This document shows, in pieces, positions 16,771-24,687 of a DNA stretch of 64,000 nt. Below the pieces are notes generated by a model. The model searched no databases and was not told the origin of the DNA. It was given only the letters and a program-made list of their open reading frames with translations. A program made the position numbers and the translations under genes. This DNA comes from Paenibacillus paridis (GTDB lineage Bacteria > Bacillota > Bacilli > Paenibacillales > Paenibacillaceae): contig NZ_VCIX01000085.1 in the NCBI RefSeq assembly GCF_006345825.1, positions 244,108 to 308,107 on the forward strand, written 5' to 3'. The number at the start of each line of letters is the position of its first letter. Positions within the stretch are counted from its first letter, which is position 1.

Positions 16771-18255
16771 ATGGGCATGTGGCAGCGTTTGGCCGGAAAG
16801 CTGTGGCGCAGCGTAGTTGGGAAGCTTTGGGCGACCATTATGCTGCTCGTGGCTGTCGTATTGCTTATTGTGGGGGTATTTCTTCTTCAATACGTGGATA
16901 TCTGGTTCGACGATAATTCGCATGACAGCTCGCATCAGGTAAAAGTTTTGTTTGTATTTACGGCGATTATCGGATTTCTCTTATCCACCTTTTTTGCATT
17001 TTTCCTTTCAAAAAAAATCCAGCAGCCGCTGCTCCAGCTCAAAGATGCGGCTGTCTCCATCTCTCAAGGGAATTACAGTACGCGAGTGAATATCCGCTCT
17101 AGCGATGAGATTGGTGAACTGGCGGACACGTTCAACCATATGACGGAGCAGTTGGATAAACTTATTCATGACTTGAACCATGAGAAAAACCATTTGGCAA
17201 GCATTTTGCGAAGCATGGGCGACTCTGTCATTACGTTTGATGCGGACGGCAAAGTGATTCTTACCAACCCAAGCGGACATTTGCTAATAAACCAATGGTC
17301 TGGCGTGGAGCTTGCGTGGCAGGAAGATACGCCTGATGCAATAGCCTCGAAGTCAGAGGTTCCTTTGCCGTTACGGGAGTTGTTCCAAACCGTCATGGAA
17401 GAAGGGCGGGATGCGACGGATAAGCTTCATGTCCTAAGCAGCGTCTGGTCTGTGGTAATGGCCCCTTTGCAGTCAAAAGGAGTAGTCCGCGGAGCCGTGG
17501 CTGTGATTCGGAATGTAACCGAGGAGCACAAGCTGGAGAAGCTAAGAAAAGACTTTGTAGCTAACATATCCCATGAGATCCGAACGCCGCTCTCCATGCT
17601 GCAAGGCTACAGCGAGGCACTTCTGGATGATATTGTCGTATCGGAAGAAGACCGCAAGGAGCTTGTACAGGTCATCTATGACGAATCACTCCGTATGGGC
17701 AGACTCGTCAATGATTTTCTTGACATCGCCAGAATGGAAGCTGGCCATGTGGATATGAATTTCCAAGAAGTCGATTTAAGGCATGTCGTGAAGCGCGTTC
17801 ATCGCAAGTTCCAGGTATACGCAAAAGAGCGCGAAGTGAAGCTGCTTGCCGAGCTGCCGCGAGAGCCTTTGTCCGTGAAGGAAGCGGACGAGGACCGTTT
17901 GGAGCAGGTGCTGACTAACCTGCTTGACAATGCGTTACGACACACCCCTTCCGGAAAGTCGATAACCATTGGCGGCAAGCAAGAGACGGTTAATGGCAGC
18001 CAGTATGTTCAGCTGAGCGTCAGAGACGAAGGACAAGGCATTCCTTCTGAAGATGTGCCCTATATATTTGAACGCTTCTACAAGGCGGATAAAGCGCGTA
18101 AACGCGGTTCGTCAAGCGGGACAGGACTCGGCCTAGCCATTGTCAAAAACTTGATTGATTTGCATCAGGGGCGAATTGTTGTTGAGAGCAGTGCGGGTGC
18201 AGGCACCTCGTTTACGCTGCTTATTCCTGTCGAAGCCCATCAATCGTTGTCATAG
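16771..18255 (+). CDS. resE: Sensor histidine kinase ResE
   Basis: Membrane sensor kinase that phosphorylates ResD. The 494-residue protein has two membrane segments (about residues 20-41 and 54-76) separated by a short outer loop of about a dozen residues, then a HAMP domain (about 77-130), a PAS-like domain (about 140-245), the phosphoacceptor H268 in NISHEIRTP, and the ATPase domain with NLLDNALRHTP, DEGQGIP and GTGLGLAIVKNL. It is shorter than Bacillus subtilis ResE, mainly because the extracytoplasmic sensor is nearly absent. It starts directly after the resD stop. A terminator overlaps its stop. Confidence 0.92.
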   Translation: MGMWQRLAGKLWRSVVGKLWATIMLLVAVVLLIVGVFLLQYVDIWFDDNSHDSSHQVKVLFVFTAIIGFLLSTFFAFFLSKKIQQPLLQLKDAAVSISQGNYSTRVNIRSSDEIGELADTFNHMTEQLDKLIHDLNHEKNHLASILRSMGDSVITFDADGKVILTNPSGHLLINQWSGVELAWQEDTPDAIASKSEVPLPLRELFQTVMEEGRDATDKLHVLSSVWSVVMAPLQSKGVVRGAVAVIRNVTEEHKLEKLRKDFVANISHEIRTPLSMLQGYSEALLDDIVVSEEDRKELVQVIYDESLRMGRLVNDFLDIARMEAGHVDMNFQEVDLRHVVKRVHRKFQVYAKEREVKLLAELPREPLSVKEADEDRLEQVLTNLLDNALRHTPSGKSITIGGKQETVNGSQYVQLSVRDEGQGIPSEDVPYIFERFYKADKARKRGSSSGTGLGLAIVKNLIDLHQGRIVVESSAGAGTSFTLLIPVEAHQSLS

Positions 18256-18279
18256 CGTTCCTTCGGGAACGCTTTTTTT
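18254..18279 (+). terminator. Intrinsic terminator of the res operon
   Basis: AGCGTTC (18254-18260), loop, GAACGCT (18267-18273), then seven T. The hairpin includes the end of the resE stop codon. Confidence 0.93.
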
Positions 18280-18316
18280 GTAGAATGCAGCAGATAATTC
18301 TTGTTGCTCGTGAAAC

Positions 18317-18353
18317 AAAAAAAGAGCCAACCGGATCACGCCGGTTGGCTCTT
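18317..18353 (-). terminator. Intrinsic terminator of serA
   Basis: AAGAGCCAACCGG and CCGGTTGGCTCTT form a 13-bp stem at 18323-18353. The plus-strand A-run just before it gives a T-run after the stem on the minus strand, the serA direction. Confidence 0.93.
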
Positions 18354-18367
18354 GCATTATCTATTCA

Positions 18368-19960
18368 TTAAAATAGAGTAATTTCCTTAGCTGTATTCAG
18401 CTCTGGCATGCTTGTAAGCTGCTCAAGTACGTCTTTAGGAGTAGCCTTATCGACTCTAAGCACCATAATAGCTGAACCGCCAACAAGCTGGCGTCCTACT
18501 TGCATCGTAGCGATGTTCACGTCATTATTCCCTAGAAGCGTACCTACCCGGCCGATAATACCTGGCTTATCATTATGCGAGATCAGAATTAGATTGCCCT
18601 CTGGCGTGACGTCAACAGGGAACTTATCGATTTGTACGATACGAGGTCCGTAACCCGTCAGCAATGTGCCGGATACGACACGCTCTTCCTTCTTCGTACG
18701 AAGGGATACGGTGACGAGATTTGTGAAGTCCTTGGATGCGTGCGATTTTTGGACGACAATGTTCACGTCGCGTACCTTAGCCAGATGAAGCGAATTTACA
18801 ACGTTTACTTGCTCGGAACCAAGGTGGTGTGCAAGTACGCCGCGTACAATATGGCGTGTTAGCGGCTGAGTATCAACCTCTGCAAGCTCTCCGGCGAAGC
18901 CAACGACGATTTCTGTCACTGCGCCTTCTGTCGATTGAGCAATGAAGCTGCCAAGTTTCTCGCCAAGCGTAAAGTATGGCTGAAGGATGCTTTGCAGATT
19001 CGCAGGAATCGGAGGCATGTTAACCGCATTGATAAACGGCTCGTTGCGAAGAATGTGAAGCACTTGTTCCGATACGTCGATCGCTACGTTTTCTTGTGCT
19101 TCTACTGTCGATGCGCCAAGATGAGGCGTGACGATGATTTTTGGATGAGTAAGGAATGGATGATCCTCAGCAGGAGGCTCCACTTCAAATACGTCAAACG
19201 CAGCACCAGCTACGATACCTTCATTAACGGCATCAACCAATGCGATTTCATCAATAATTCCGCCGCGCGCGCAGTTGACGATCCGCATGCCTGGCTTCAT
19301 GACTTCGAATTGCGCTTTGCCGATCATATGACGAGTTTCCGGTGTTAGCGGTGTATGTACCGTCATGAAGTCCGCGTTACGGACAATGTCGTCAACGCTA
19401 GCTAGCTTTACGCCAATTTTCTCAGCTCTTTCTTCTGTCATAAACGGGTCATAACCCATAATTTCCATACCGAAAGCTTTAGCGCGTTTAGCAACTTCGC
19501 TGCCGATACGGCCCATTCCAAGCACGCCAAGCGTTTTGCCGCGAAGCTCAACACCGAGGAAGGATTTACGGTCCCATGTACCATTAACTGTTTTCATATA
19601 GGCTTGCGGGATGTGGCGGGCAACGGCCATCATCATTGCAAACGTGTGCTCGCAAGTCGTAATCGTATTGCCGTCTGGCGCGTTGATTACAATAATACCA
19701 CGCTGTGTAGCTGCTTCGAGGTCGATGTTATCGACGCCTACGCCGGCGCGGCCAACCACTTTAAGCTGCTTTCCAGCTTCCATAATCTTTGGAGTTACGC
19801 GCGTTTGGCTGCGAACGAGCAACGCATCGTATTCGCCAATAATGGCTACCAATTCGTCTTCGCTTAATCCAGGTTTTTTGTCGACTGCGACATCTGACGC
19901 CTCAACAAGCTGCTGAATGCCCAAATCGCTGATTGGATCGGAAACTAACACTTTAAACAT
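18368..19960 (-). CDS. serA: D-3-phosphoglycerate dehydrogenase
   Basis: Oxidises 3-phosphoglycerate to 3-phosphohydroxypyruvate with NAD, the first step of serine synthesis. The 530-residue protein has the 2-hydroxyacid dehydrogenase fold with substrate arginine in VRSQTRV, the NAD loop [16 protein letters not shown] (about 145-160), the catalytic arginine in [10 protein letters not shown] and the histidine in PHLGAST, then the intermediate ASB domain (about 320-450) and a C-terminal ACT domain (about 455-530) with [15 protein letters not shown] 19960 follows AGGAGG. It has its own promoter and leader; it is transcribed against the flanking genes. Confidence 0.96.
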   Translation of the reverse strand: MFKVLVSDPISDLGIQQLVEASDVAVDKKPGLSEDELVAIIGEYDALLVRSQTRVTPKIMEAGKQLKVVGRAGVGVDNIDLEAATQRGIIVINAPDGNTITTCEHTFAMMMAVARHIPQAYMKTVNGTWDRKSFLGVELRGKTLGVLGMGRIGSEVAKRAKAFGMEIMGYDPFMTEERAEKIGVKLASVDDIVRNADFMTVHTPLTPETRHMIGKAQFEVMKPGMRIVNCARGGIIDEIALVDAVNEGIVAGAAFDVFEVEPPAEDHPFLTHPKIIVTPHLGASTVEAQENVAIDVSEQVLHILRNEPFINAVNMPPIPANLQSILQPYFTLGEKLGSFIAQSTEGAVTEIVVGFAGELAEVDTQPLTRHIVRGVLAHHLGSEQVNVVNSLHLAKVRDVNIVVQKSHASKDFTNLVTVSLRTKKEERVVSGTLLTGYGPRIVQIDKFPVDVTPEGNLILISHNDKPGIIGRVGTLLGNNDVNIATMQVGRQLVGGSAIMVLRVDKATPKDVLEQLTSMPELNTAKEITLF

Positions 19961-20017
19961 GTGAAGTATGCCTCCTAAAATGGGGCGAAGCTTAAAGGCT
20001 TCGCTGAATATGAACAG

Positions 20018-20061
20018 AAAAACCCTCGACCCGGCACCGTTGTGCAGCAGCGGGACGAGAG
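20018..20061 (-). terminator. Attenuator-like hairpin in the serA leader
   Basis: On the minus strand CTCTCGTCCCG (20051-20061) pairs with CGGGTCGAGGG (20023-20033) and is followed by TTTTT (20018-20022), all between the serA promoter and start codon. A second perfect hairpin GCGAAGC/GCTTCGC (19985-20004) lies closer to the ribosome site. The arrangement suggests premature termination control; what switches it is not visible. Confidence 0.6.
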
Positions 20062-20087
20062 TTTGATCATCGATCGTAGACTTTTCT

Positions 20088-20117
20088 ATTTTAATGCAAG
20101 GTGGCGGACAAAAGCAA
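20088..20117 (-). promoter_or_regulatory. Sigma-A promoter for serA
   Basis: On the minus strand TTGCTT (20112-20117) and TAAAAT (20088-20093) are separated by 18 bp. Transcription would start near 20081 and produce a leader of about 120 nt containing the attenuator-like hairpin. Confidence 0.6.
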
Positions 20118-20126
20118 TCCTCAAAC

Positions 20127-20155
20127 TTGCTGAATTGTGAAAATTTCGTTATGAT
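20127..20155 (+). promoter_or_regulatory. Possible sigma-A promoter for the rhodanese gene
   Basis: TTGCTG (20127-20132) and TATGAT (20150-20155) with a 17-bp spacer. It faces away from the serA promoter; the two -35 regions lie about 10 bp apart. Confidence 0.45.
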
Positions 20156-20200
20156 TCAAGCATCATAAGTGTCAAAACGCGACATGGGAGGTCATTATAT

Positions 20201-20527
20201 ATGAATAACTGGCAGGAAGTGACGGCTCAATACGTGCTGGAGCTGTTGGATAATGGAAACATAGATGGAAATCAAATTATAGATGTGAGAGAAGGATTTG
20301 AGTGGGAATTTTATCATTTAGAACCTTCTGTTCTCATTCCGATGAATACAATACCCGAGCGCCTAGGTGAGATCGATGGAGGCAAGCCTCTGTACATCGT
20401 GTGCGCTCATGGCGTTCGCAGCGCTGCCGTATGCAATTATTTAGAAGAACAAGGCTATAGCAGCCTCCACAATGTTGCCGGTGGCATGGCAGCTATAGCC
20501 TCGTTAAAAGGTTTTCAATATGATTGA
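20201..20527 (+). CDS. Rhodanese-like sulfurtransferase domain protein
   Basis: Single-domain rhodanese, 108 residues, likely a cytoplasmic sulfur carrier or transferase. The catalytic cysteine C68 sits in the loop CAHGVRS, which has the length expected for sulfur (not phosphate) substrates, and IIDVREGFEWEFYHL is the usual substrate-entry region. The start follows TGGGAGG. Family members accept sulfane sulfur from varied donors, so the physiological substrate cannot be told from sequence. Divergent from serA and convergent with the next gene. Confidence 0.85.
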   Translation: MNNWQEVTAQYVLELLDNGNIDGNQIIDVREGFEWEFYHLEPSVLIPMNTIPERLGEIDGGKPLYIVCAHGVRSAAVCNYLEEQGYSSLHNVAGGMAAIASLKGFQYD

Positions 20528-20543
20528 TAAGTGAAAGAATGGA

Positions 20544-21464
20544 TTAGTTCGTCTCTACGGAAAAGAAAGGAAGCTGAGGCAGCAAGGGCTTCTGGTATAG
20601 TGTGGACATGCTAGCCAAAAAATCGCCCGAACGCACGGCCTCGGTATTGATCAGAAGATCGACCACGGATGACAAGGTGTGGAGCTTCATTTTTGAGGCT
20701 TGTCCCGACACGACAAATTCGTCCACCCGACTCGTTAAATCCTGAGGATAATAAGTGGTTAGCTTCTTTCTTGTCATCAGTTGATCCGACATGAGCTTGT
20801 TTTTCACTGTGATCGATAGATTTTTCCATTGGTTGAGCTCAAGCATCGCGGGTGACGTATACTCGGATGGAATGTCGGTATTGACGGTGGCTGCCCATTT
20901 CAGCATGGCTGAATAGTAAGCTTGCTGGGCAGTCAAGGCGAACAGCGAAGCAGACTGATAGGTTTTTTCTTGCTCAACATTTTTTTTCAGTTCTGCAGTC
21001 GTCAACGTTTTGGCGCTGGTGGCTGCTTTCAATGATGCCTCATTAAAGAGCTTAAGACTGCGTATGTAGCTGATCTGTGATTGCCCAAGCAATGGGGATC
21101 TTTGCATATCGACAGAACTTGCTTCCTTCGCTTTGTCATCGGCCAGGCTGGCGAGATCTTTGAACATCGAAGTTGCTTCATTTGTTTTTCCTTGCGATAA
21201 TTTGTTCATAGCTGCAAACCATTCGTTTTGAAATTCACGATAAGGCAAAAATACAGTATGATAGAAAGATACTAAATCCTGCTGCTGGTAAGGGGTTGCG
21301 GCAGAAGCTGCAAGGGCAGATCCTTCATCGGCGGCTGCGTATTTTTCTTCTGTCTTGTCTTTGCCGATTTGAATCCCATAGAAAAAAGCGCCTACTGTGC
21401 AAATGAGCATAAACACAAATCCAACACTGAATAACATTGCGGTTGTCGTTAATCGTTTTTCCAT
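20544..21464 (-). CDS. Membrane-anchored protein of unknown function
   Basis: I do not recognise a family. The 306-residue protein has one N-terminal membrane segment (about residues 11-31) and a large, mainly helical and Ala/Lys/Ser-rich domain predicted to lie outside the cell. No cysteine pairs, lipobox or catalytic motif are visible. The ATG follows AAGGAG about 9 nt upstream. It lies tail to tail with the rhodanese gene (16 nt apart) and diverges from the CPBP gene. A structural or envelope-associated role is only a guess. Confidence 0.75.
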   Translation of the reverse strand: MEKRLTTTAMLFSVGFVFMLICTVGAFFYGIQIGKDKTEEKYAAADEGSALAASAATPYQQQDLVSFYHTVFLPYREFQNEWFAAMNKLSQGKTNEATSMFKDLASLADDKAKEASSVDMQRSPLLGQSQISYIRSLKLFNEASLKAATSAKTLTTAELKKNVEQEKTYQSASLFALTAQQAYYSAMLKWAATVNTDIPSEYTSPAMLELNQWKNLSITVKNKLMSDQLMTRKKLTTYYPQDLTSRVDEFVVSGQASKMKLHTLSSVVDLLINTEAVRSGDFLASMSTLYQKPLLPQLPFFSVETN

Positions 21465-21574
21465 CTCTCTCTATCTCCTTCTGTGCAAGAAAAATAATGC
21501 TGTCGATTTGTTCTATCAGTATAGGTGAAAAGGTAAAAAAAGAAAATACGAACGTTCCAGACAGGCGGGAAGCT

Positions 21575-22168
21575 ATGAAGAAGTTTGATATTCGAAATAT
21601 TCGCGTGCGCAAGGTATCTGTCGACGAGCTGGATGACCGCATGCTGCTAATTAATTTATACGCCACGCAGGCGATTACTTTTATTATCGGTTTAATATGG
21701 GTTTTATTTCAGCATCAAAATGTAATCCGTTTGTTTACTCCACCAAAGGGGCTTGAATTTGTCTATTGGGGAGCAGGTCTAGCAGCCGCGGTTATCGTTG
21801 TTGATTTGTTGATTTCGCGGTTTGTGCCGGAAGAAGCAAGCGATGATGGCGGGGTGAATGACCGGATTTTCCGCACGCGACCGGTATGGCATATTGCCGT
21901 CATATCCCTCGTTGTCGCGATATGCGAAGAGCTGCTCTTTCGGGGAGCAATACAACATGCCATTGGGCCCTATTGGACGAGCATTATTTTTGCTACTATT
22001 CATGTAAGGTATTTAAAGCACTGGATACCTACGGGCCTTGTTTTCTCGATTAGCTATGGCCTAGGTTGGATCTATATACAGTCTGGTTCGATTTTGGCGC
22101 CAATTATCGCGCATTTTCTCATTGATTTTATTATGGGGTTGATTATACGATTCAGGAGGGAGTCATGA
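21575..22168 (+). CDS. CPBP family intramembrane glutamic metalloprotease
   Basis: Integral membrane protein of the CAAX-protease/bacteriocin-processing (Abi/Rce1) family. The 197-residue product has about five hydrophobic segments and the three motifs in order: E118-E119-x3-R123 in CEELLFRG, H143 in ATIHVRY, and H180 in IIAHFLIDF. ATG 21575 is selected since the hydrophilic N-terminus KKFDIRNIRVRK starts there and a GGCGGGAA precedes it; an upstream ATG would begin inside the opposite gene. The position corresponds to ypbD of Bacillus. The next gene overlaps by 4 nt (ATGA). Confidence 0.88.
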   Translation: MKKFDIRNIRVRKVSVDELDDRMLLINLYATQAITFIIGLIWVLFQHQNVIRLFTPPKGLEFVYWGAGLAAAVIVVDLLISRFVPEEASDDGGVNDRIFRTRPVWHIAVISLVVAICEELLFRGAIQHAIGPYWTSIIFATIHVRYLKHWIPTGLVFSISYGLGWIYIQSGSILAPIIAHFLIDFIMGLIIRFRRES

Positions 22169-22407
22169 CCAGGAAAGAAAAATTTGGAAGTTCGCGGGCA
22201 GCAAGACAACATGGAAAAGCGGCAGAGCCGCCTGACATCGAAACGAATTCCAATGAGGGAGAGGATCTGCCGCCAAGGCGAAAGAGACATCCTTCGAGCA
22301 ATTATAAGGTAACGAAATGGTATTACAACCTGTTGTTTGTTCTATTTGTCAGCCTGGTTGGCGGACTGTTCTGGTATGGTGTGAAATTTACGAATCAAGC
22401 GCAATAG
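22165..22407 (+). CDS. Small single-pass membrane protein, unknown function
   Basis: An 80-residue protein with a charged, Pro/Arg-rich N-terminal half and one membrane segment near residues 54-72, so the N-terminus should face the cytoplasm. Not recognised as a named family. The start overlaps the CPBP protease stop (ATGA) and has CAGGAGGGAG upstream, which makes it a translated operon partner of the protease. Its last 20 nt overlap the tail of the opposite polysaccharide deacetylase gene. Confidence 0.75.
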   Translation: MTRKEKFGSSRAARQHGKAAEPPDIETNSNEGEDLPPRRKRHPSSNYKVTKWYYNLLFVLFVSLVGGLFWYGVKFTNQAQ

Positions 22408-23233
22408 AAGCCGGATTTATAAAACCGTAGCCTTTATTTTCAAGCGCAGTGAGCAGTTCATCAAGGGCATCGGCTGTCCATTCTAGCTCATGCATCAGGA
22501 TGTTAGCTCCGGGATGCAGCTGCTCCAGAACATTTTGGATGACGACTTCCGGTTTATTTTTTGCGGATTTATCCCAGTCTAAAGACCCATTGGACCACGT
22601 CATGAATAGCATGCCGTGGTTTTTTGCTGTTTCTTTCACTAAATCGCCGCCAGATCCATACGGTGGCCGGAAGAAAAGCGGTTTTTTGCCGATTAAAGCA
22701 TCAACATCCTTTTGGACGTCGCCAATTTGTTTTTCGACAACTGCCTTCGTTTCTTTTTTGAGGTCAATATGGTCCCACGAGTGGTTCCCGACGGCCTGGC
22801 CTCTCTCATCAATAAGCTTTAGCAATTCGGGATTTTGTTTGACTCGATAGCCATTAACGAAAAAGATAGCTTTAGCCTTATGCTTGTCAAGCGTATCGAG
22901 AATGCTAGTGAGCACGGTTTCATTATGTGGCCCGTCATCGAAGGTAAGCAATACCACATCTTTTGGAGCAGACTCTTCAATAGGCACAAACCGAAAAACT
23001 TTGTTCATTTGATAAAGCTTTGCGGCTGGGACTTCTTCCTCAAGGACGGGGGACGCTTCCGGCATTGGCGTAACGGCTGCCGGACTTGAAGTAGGAACGG
23101 AAATAGTCGTTTCTGTAGTTGCAACTGCAGGTATATCTTTCTTCAATGTATTTTCAGTTTGCTGCTGTGCTGTGCAGCCTGCAAGCATTGCCGCGAGCAG
23201 CAAGGGAGTCAATAACTGCCATTTTCTAATCAT
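22388..23233 (-). CDS. Polysaccharide deacetylase lipoprotein
   Basis: Lipid-anchored NodB-type deacetylase expected to remove N-acetyl groups from peptidoglycan or another surface glycan. The 281-residue protein starts with a lipoprotein signal ending LAGC, with C20 as the lipidation site, then a Thr/Pro-rich linker to about residue 70. The NodB domain shows TFDDGP (D99, D100), H151-x3-H155 in GNHSWDH and RPPYG (189-193), the metal and substrate motifs. ATG 23233 is preferred over one 10 codons upstream because GGAGGT lies before it and the signal peptide begins there. Tail-to-tail overlap with the preceding gene. Confidence 0.9.
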   Translation of the reverse strand: MIRKWQLLTPLLLAAMLAGCTAQQQTENTLKKDIPAVATTETTISVPTSSPAAVTPMPEASPVLEEEVPAAKLYQMNKVFRFVPIEESAPKDVVLLTFDDGPHNETVLTSILDTLDKHKAKAIFFVNGYRVKQNPELLKLIDERGQAVGNHSWDHIDLKKETKAVVEKQIGDVQKDVDALIGKKPLFFRPPYGSGGDLVKETAKNHGMLFMTWSNGSLDWDKSAKNKPEVVIQNVLEQLHPGANILMHELEWTADALDELLTALENKGYGFINPASIALDS

Positions 23234-23409
23234 CGTGGTATACCTCCATGCGTAAATAGCCAAATTGGTTAAATCGACCTCATTGTATCATATATTCCTA
23301 AAGCGATGCTGAAGCCTGATTTCCTTATTTTATATCGAATGAGGGCGTAAGTATGCGGTCAAACTATCTCTTGAAACCAATGATGGACAAGAAAGAGGTG
23401 ACTGTAATT

Positions 23410-23733
23410 ATGAAATTAAGCGGATTTTTATTTGGCGGAGTTCTTGGCGCGGCTGCAACGGTATATCTTGCAAAAAAACAGCCTGGTGCCGTTTCTTGGG
23501 CAGCGCATGCTTTATCCGATGTATGCTCATCGGTGGCCCGTAAATCGGTTTCAAGAATGATGGGCAATTCGATTAAGGAAGATGTTGCTGCTTTTGCCCC
23601 AAAGCATACCGACGATACCGCCGTAAAATCCGACGCCGCTTGGGGACAGATTGAAGCGATTGTGAACAGTGACCCCAAGCTGAAGCGGGAAGCGGATAAG
23701 ATCAAAGCGGAATCGTCAGCAGTTGCTCATTAA
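23410..23733 (+). CDS. Small conserved protein with N-terminal membrane segment, unknown
   Basis: A 107-residue product with a glycine-rich hydrophobic N-terminus (about residues 3-20, FLFGGVLGAAATVYLA) resembling YtxH-type membrane anchors, followed by a soluble, Ala/Lys/Asp-rich region. No catalytic motif. ATG 23410 has AGAGGTGA about 9 nt upstream; two earlier in-frame ATGs lack a good ribosome site. A strong terminator follows at 23751, so it is probably monocistronic. Function unknown. Confidence 0.7.
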   Translation: MKLSGFLFGGVLGAAATVYLAKKQPGAVSWAAHALSDVCSSVARKSVSRMMGNSIKEDVAAFAPKHTDDTAVKSDAAWGQIEAIVNSDPKLKREADKIKAESSAVAH

Positions 23734-23750
23734 ATAAGGAAAACCTGACG

Positions 23751-23806
23751 AAAGAATCGTAGGCCGCCGGGCAGAAATGCTGTGCGGTCAGACGATTCTT
23801 TTTTTC
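23751..23806 (+). terminator. Intrinsic terminator
   Basis: AAAGAATCGT (23751-23760) pairs with ACGATTCTTT (23792-23801), with a GC-rich inner hairpin, then a T-run. It closes the small gene at 23410 and insulates mecA. Confidence 0.9.
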
Positions 23807-23936
23807 ATTCAATATTAGTGCATTCGTCTAAAAGAAATGATAAAGTAGTTACATAGCATGATTTGGTCAAATTTATCACATCTTTCTAAATCATTCATAC
23901 GCTATTACAACAGATGCTGCAGAGGAGGATCCTGTC

Positions 23937-24551
23937 ATGAAAATCGAGCGATTGAGCCAGGATAAGATTCGAATTTTCCTGACGTTCGACGACCTGCTGG
24001 AACGGGGGATCCAGAAGGAAGACATGTGGCGCGAAATTCCAAAAGTACACGAACTATTCAGTGAAATGATGGATCAAGCATATAGTGAACTTGGATTCGA
24101 CGCCAGCGGCCCATTAGCGGTCGAAGTGTTTGCCCTCCCCGCTCAAGGTATGGTAGTGATTGTCACCCGTGGCAAAATGAACAGTCATGCAGGCGATCGG
24201 GCAACCGAAGATGACGACACGGAAGACGAAATATACGAGATGGAAGTTACGCTGGAGCATAGTGATGTCGTGATGTATTCCTTCCGCGAATTCGAAGATG
24301 TGATATCGGTATGCAAGCAATTGCAATCCGCCACACTAACCGAGGATGGCCGACTATTTTCCTACAATGGAAAATATATTTTGGCATTAGAGCCTGCTCT
24401 AATCGATAGCTCAAGGCATAACGCCGTTATCGCATTGCTTGCTGAATATGGGGAAGCGACTTCTGTGACCTACGCGATGCTTGAAGAGTATGGAAAAGTG
24501 ATTATGCCCGAACACGCGGTACGGGAAATCTGTAATCATTTTAAATTTTAA
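23937..24551 (+). CDS. mecA: Adaptor protein MecA
   Basis: Adaptor that delivers proteins to the ClpC-ClpP protease, controlling competence and other regulators in Bacillus. The 204-residue protein begins MKIERLSQDKIRIFLTFDDL, the diagnostic N-terminal substrate-binding segment, and has the acidic linker (about residues 82-102, EDDDTEDE) and the C-terminal ClpC-binding domain with FREFEDVI and YNGKYIL. GAGGAGG precedes the ATG. The position before glutamate dehydrogenase is that of the paralogue mecB (ypbH) in Bacillus subtilis, so mecB-type naming is equally possible. Confidence 0.92.
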   Translation: MKIERLSQDKIRIFLTFDDLLERGIQKEDMWREIPKVHELFSEMMDQAYSELGFDASGPLAVEVFALPAQGMVVIVTRGKMNSHAGDRATEDDDTEDEIYEMEVTLEHSDVVMYSFREFEDVISVCKQLQSATLTEDGRLFSYNGKYILALEPALIDSSRHNAVIALLAEYGEATSVTYAMLEEYGKVIMPEHAVREICNHFKF

Positions 24552-24566
24552 GCCAGCAGGCTTGCC

Positions 24567-24610
24567 AAGAGCATCTGCAGACAATTTGTTGTCTGTATGA
24601 TGCTCTTCTT
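24567..24610 (+). terminator. Intrinsic terminator after mecA
   Basis: AAGAGCATC-TGCAGACAA (24567-24584) pairs with TTGTCTGTA-TGATGCTCTT (24589-24608), ending in CTT. The stem is long and near perfect, but the T-run is short. Confidence 0.75.
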
Positions 24611-24687
24611 GCATGTATGAGACATATGAAATGGAATACAGTAAGGGAAAGGCGTTCATATTAGATGTAGACAAAGGCGGTGATGGA

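Noticed and set aside
19961..20087. T-box riboswitch before serA
   Set aside because: The leader is too short and lacks a specifier loop and a complete T-box (GGTGG) sequence; only the terminator-like part is there.
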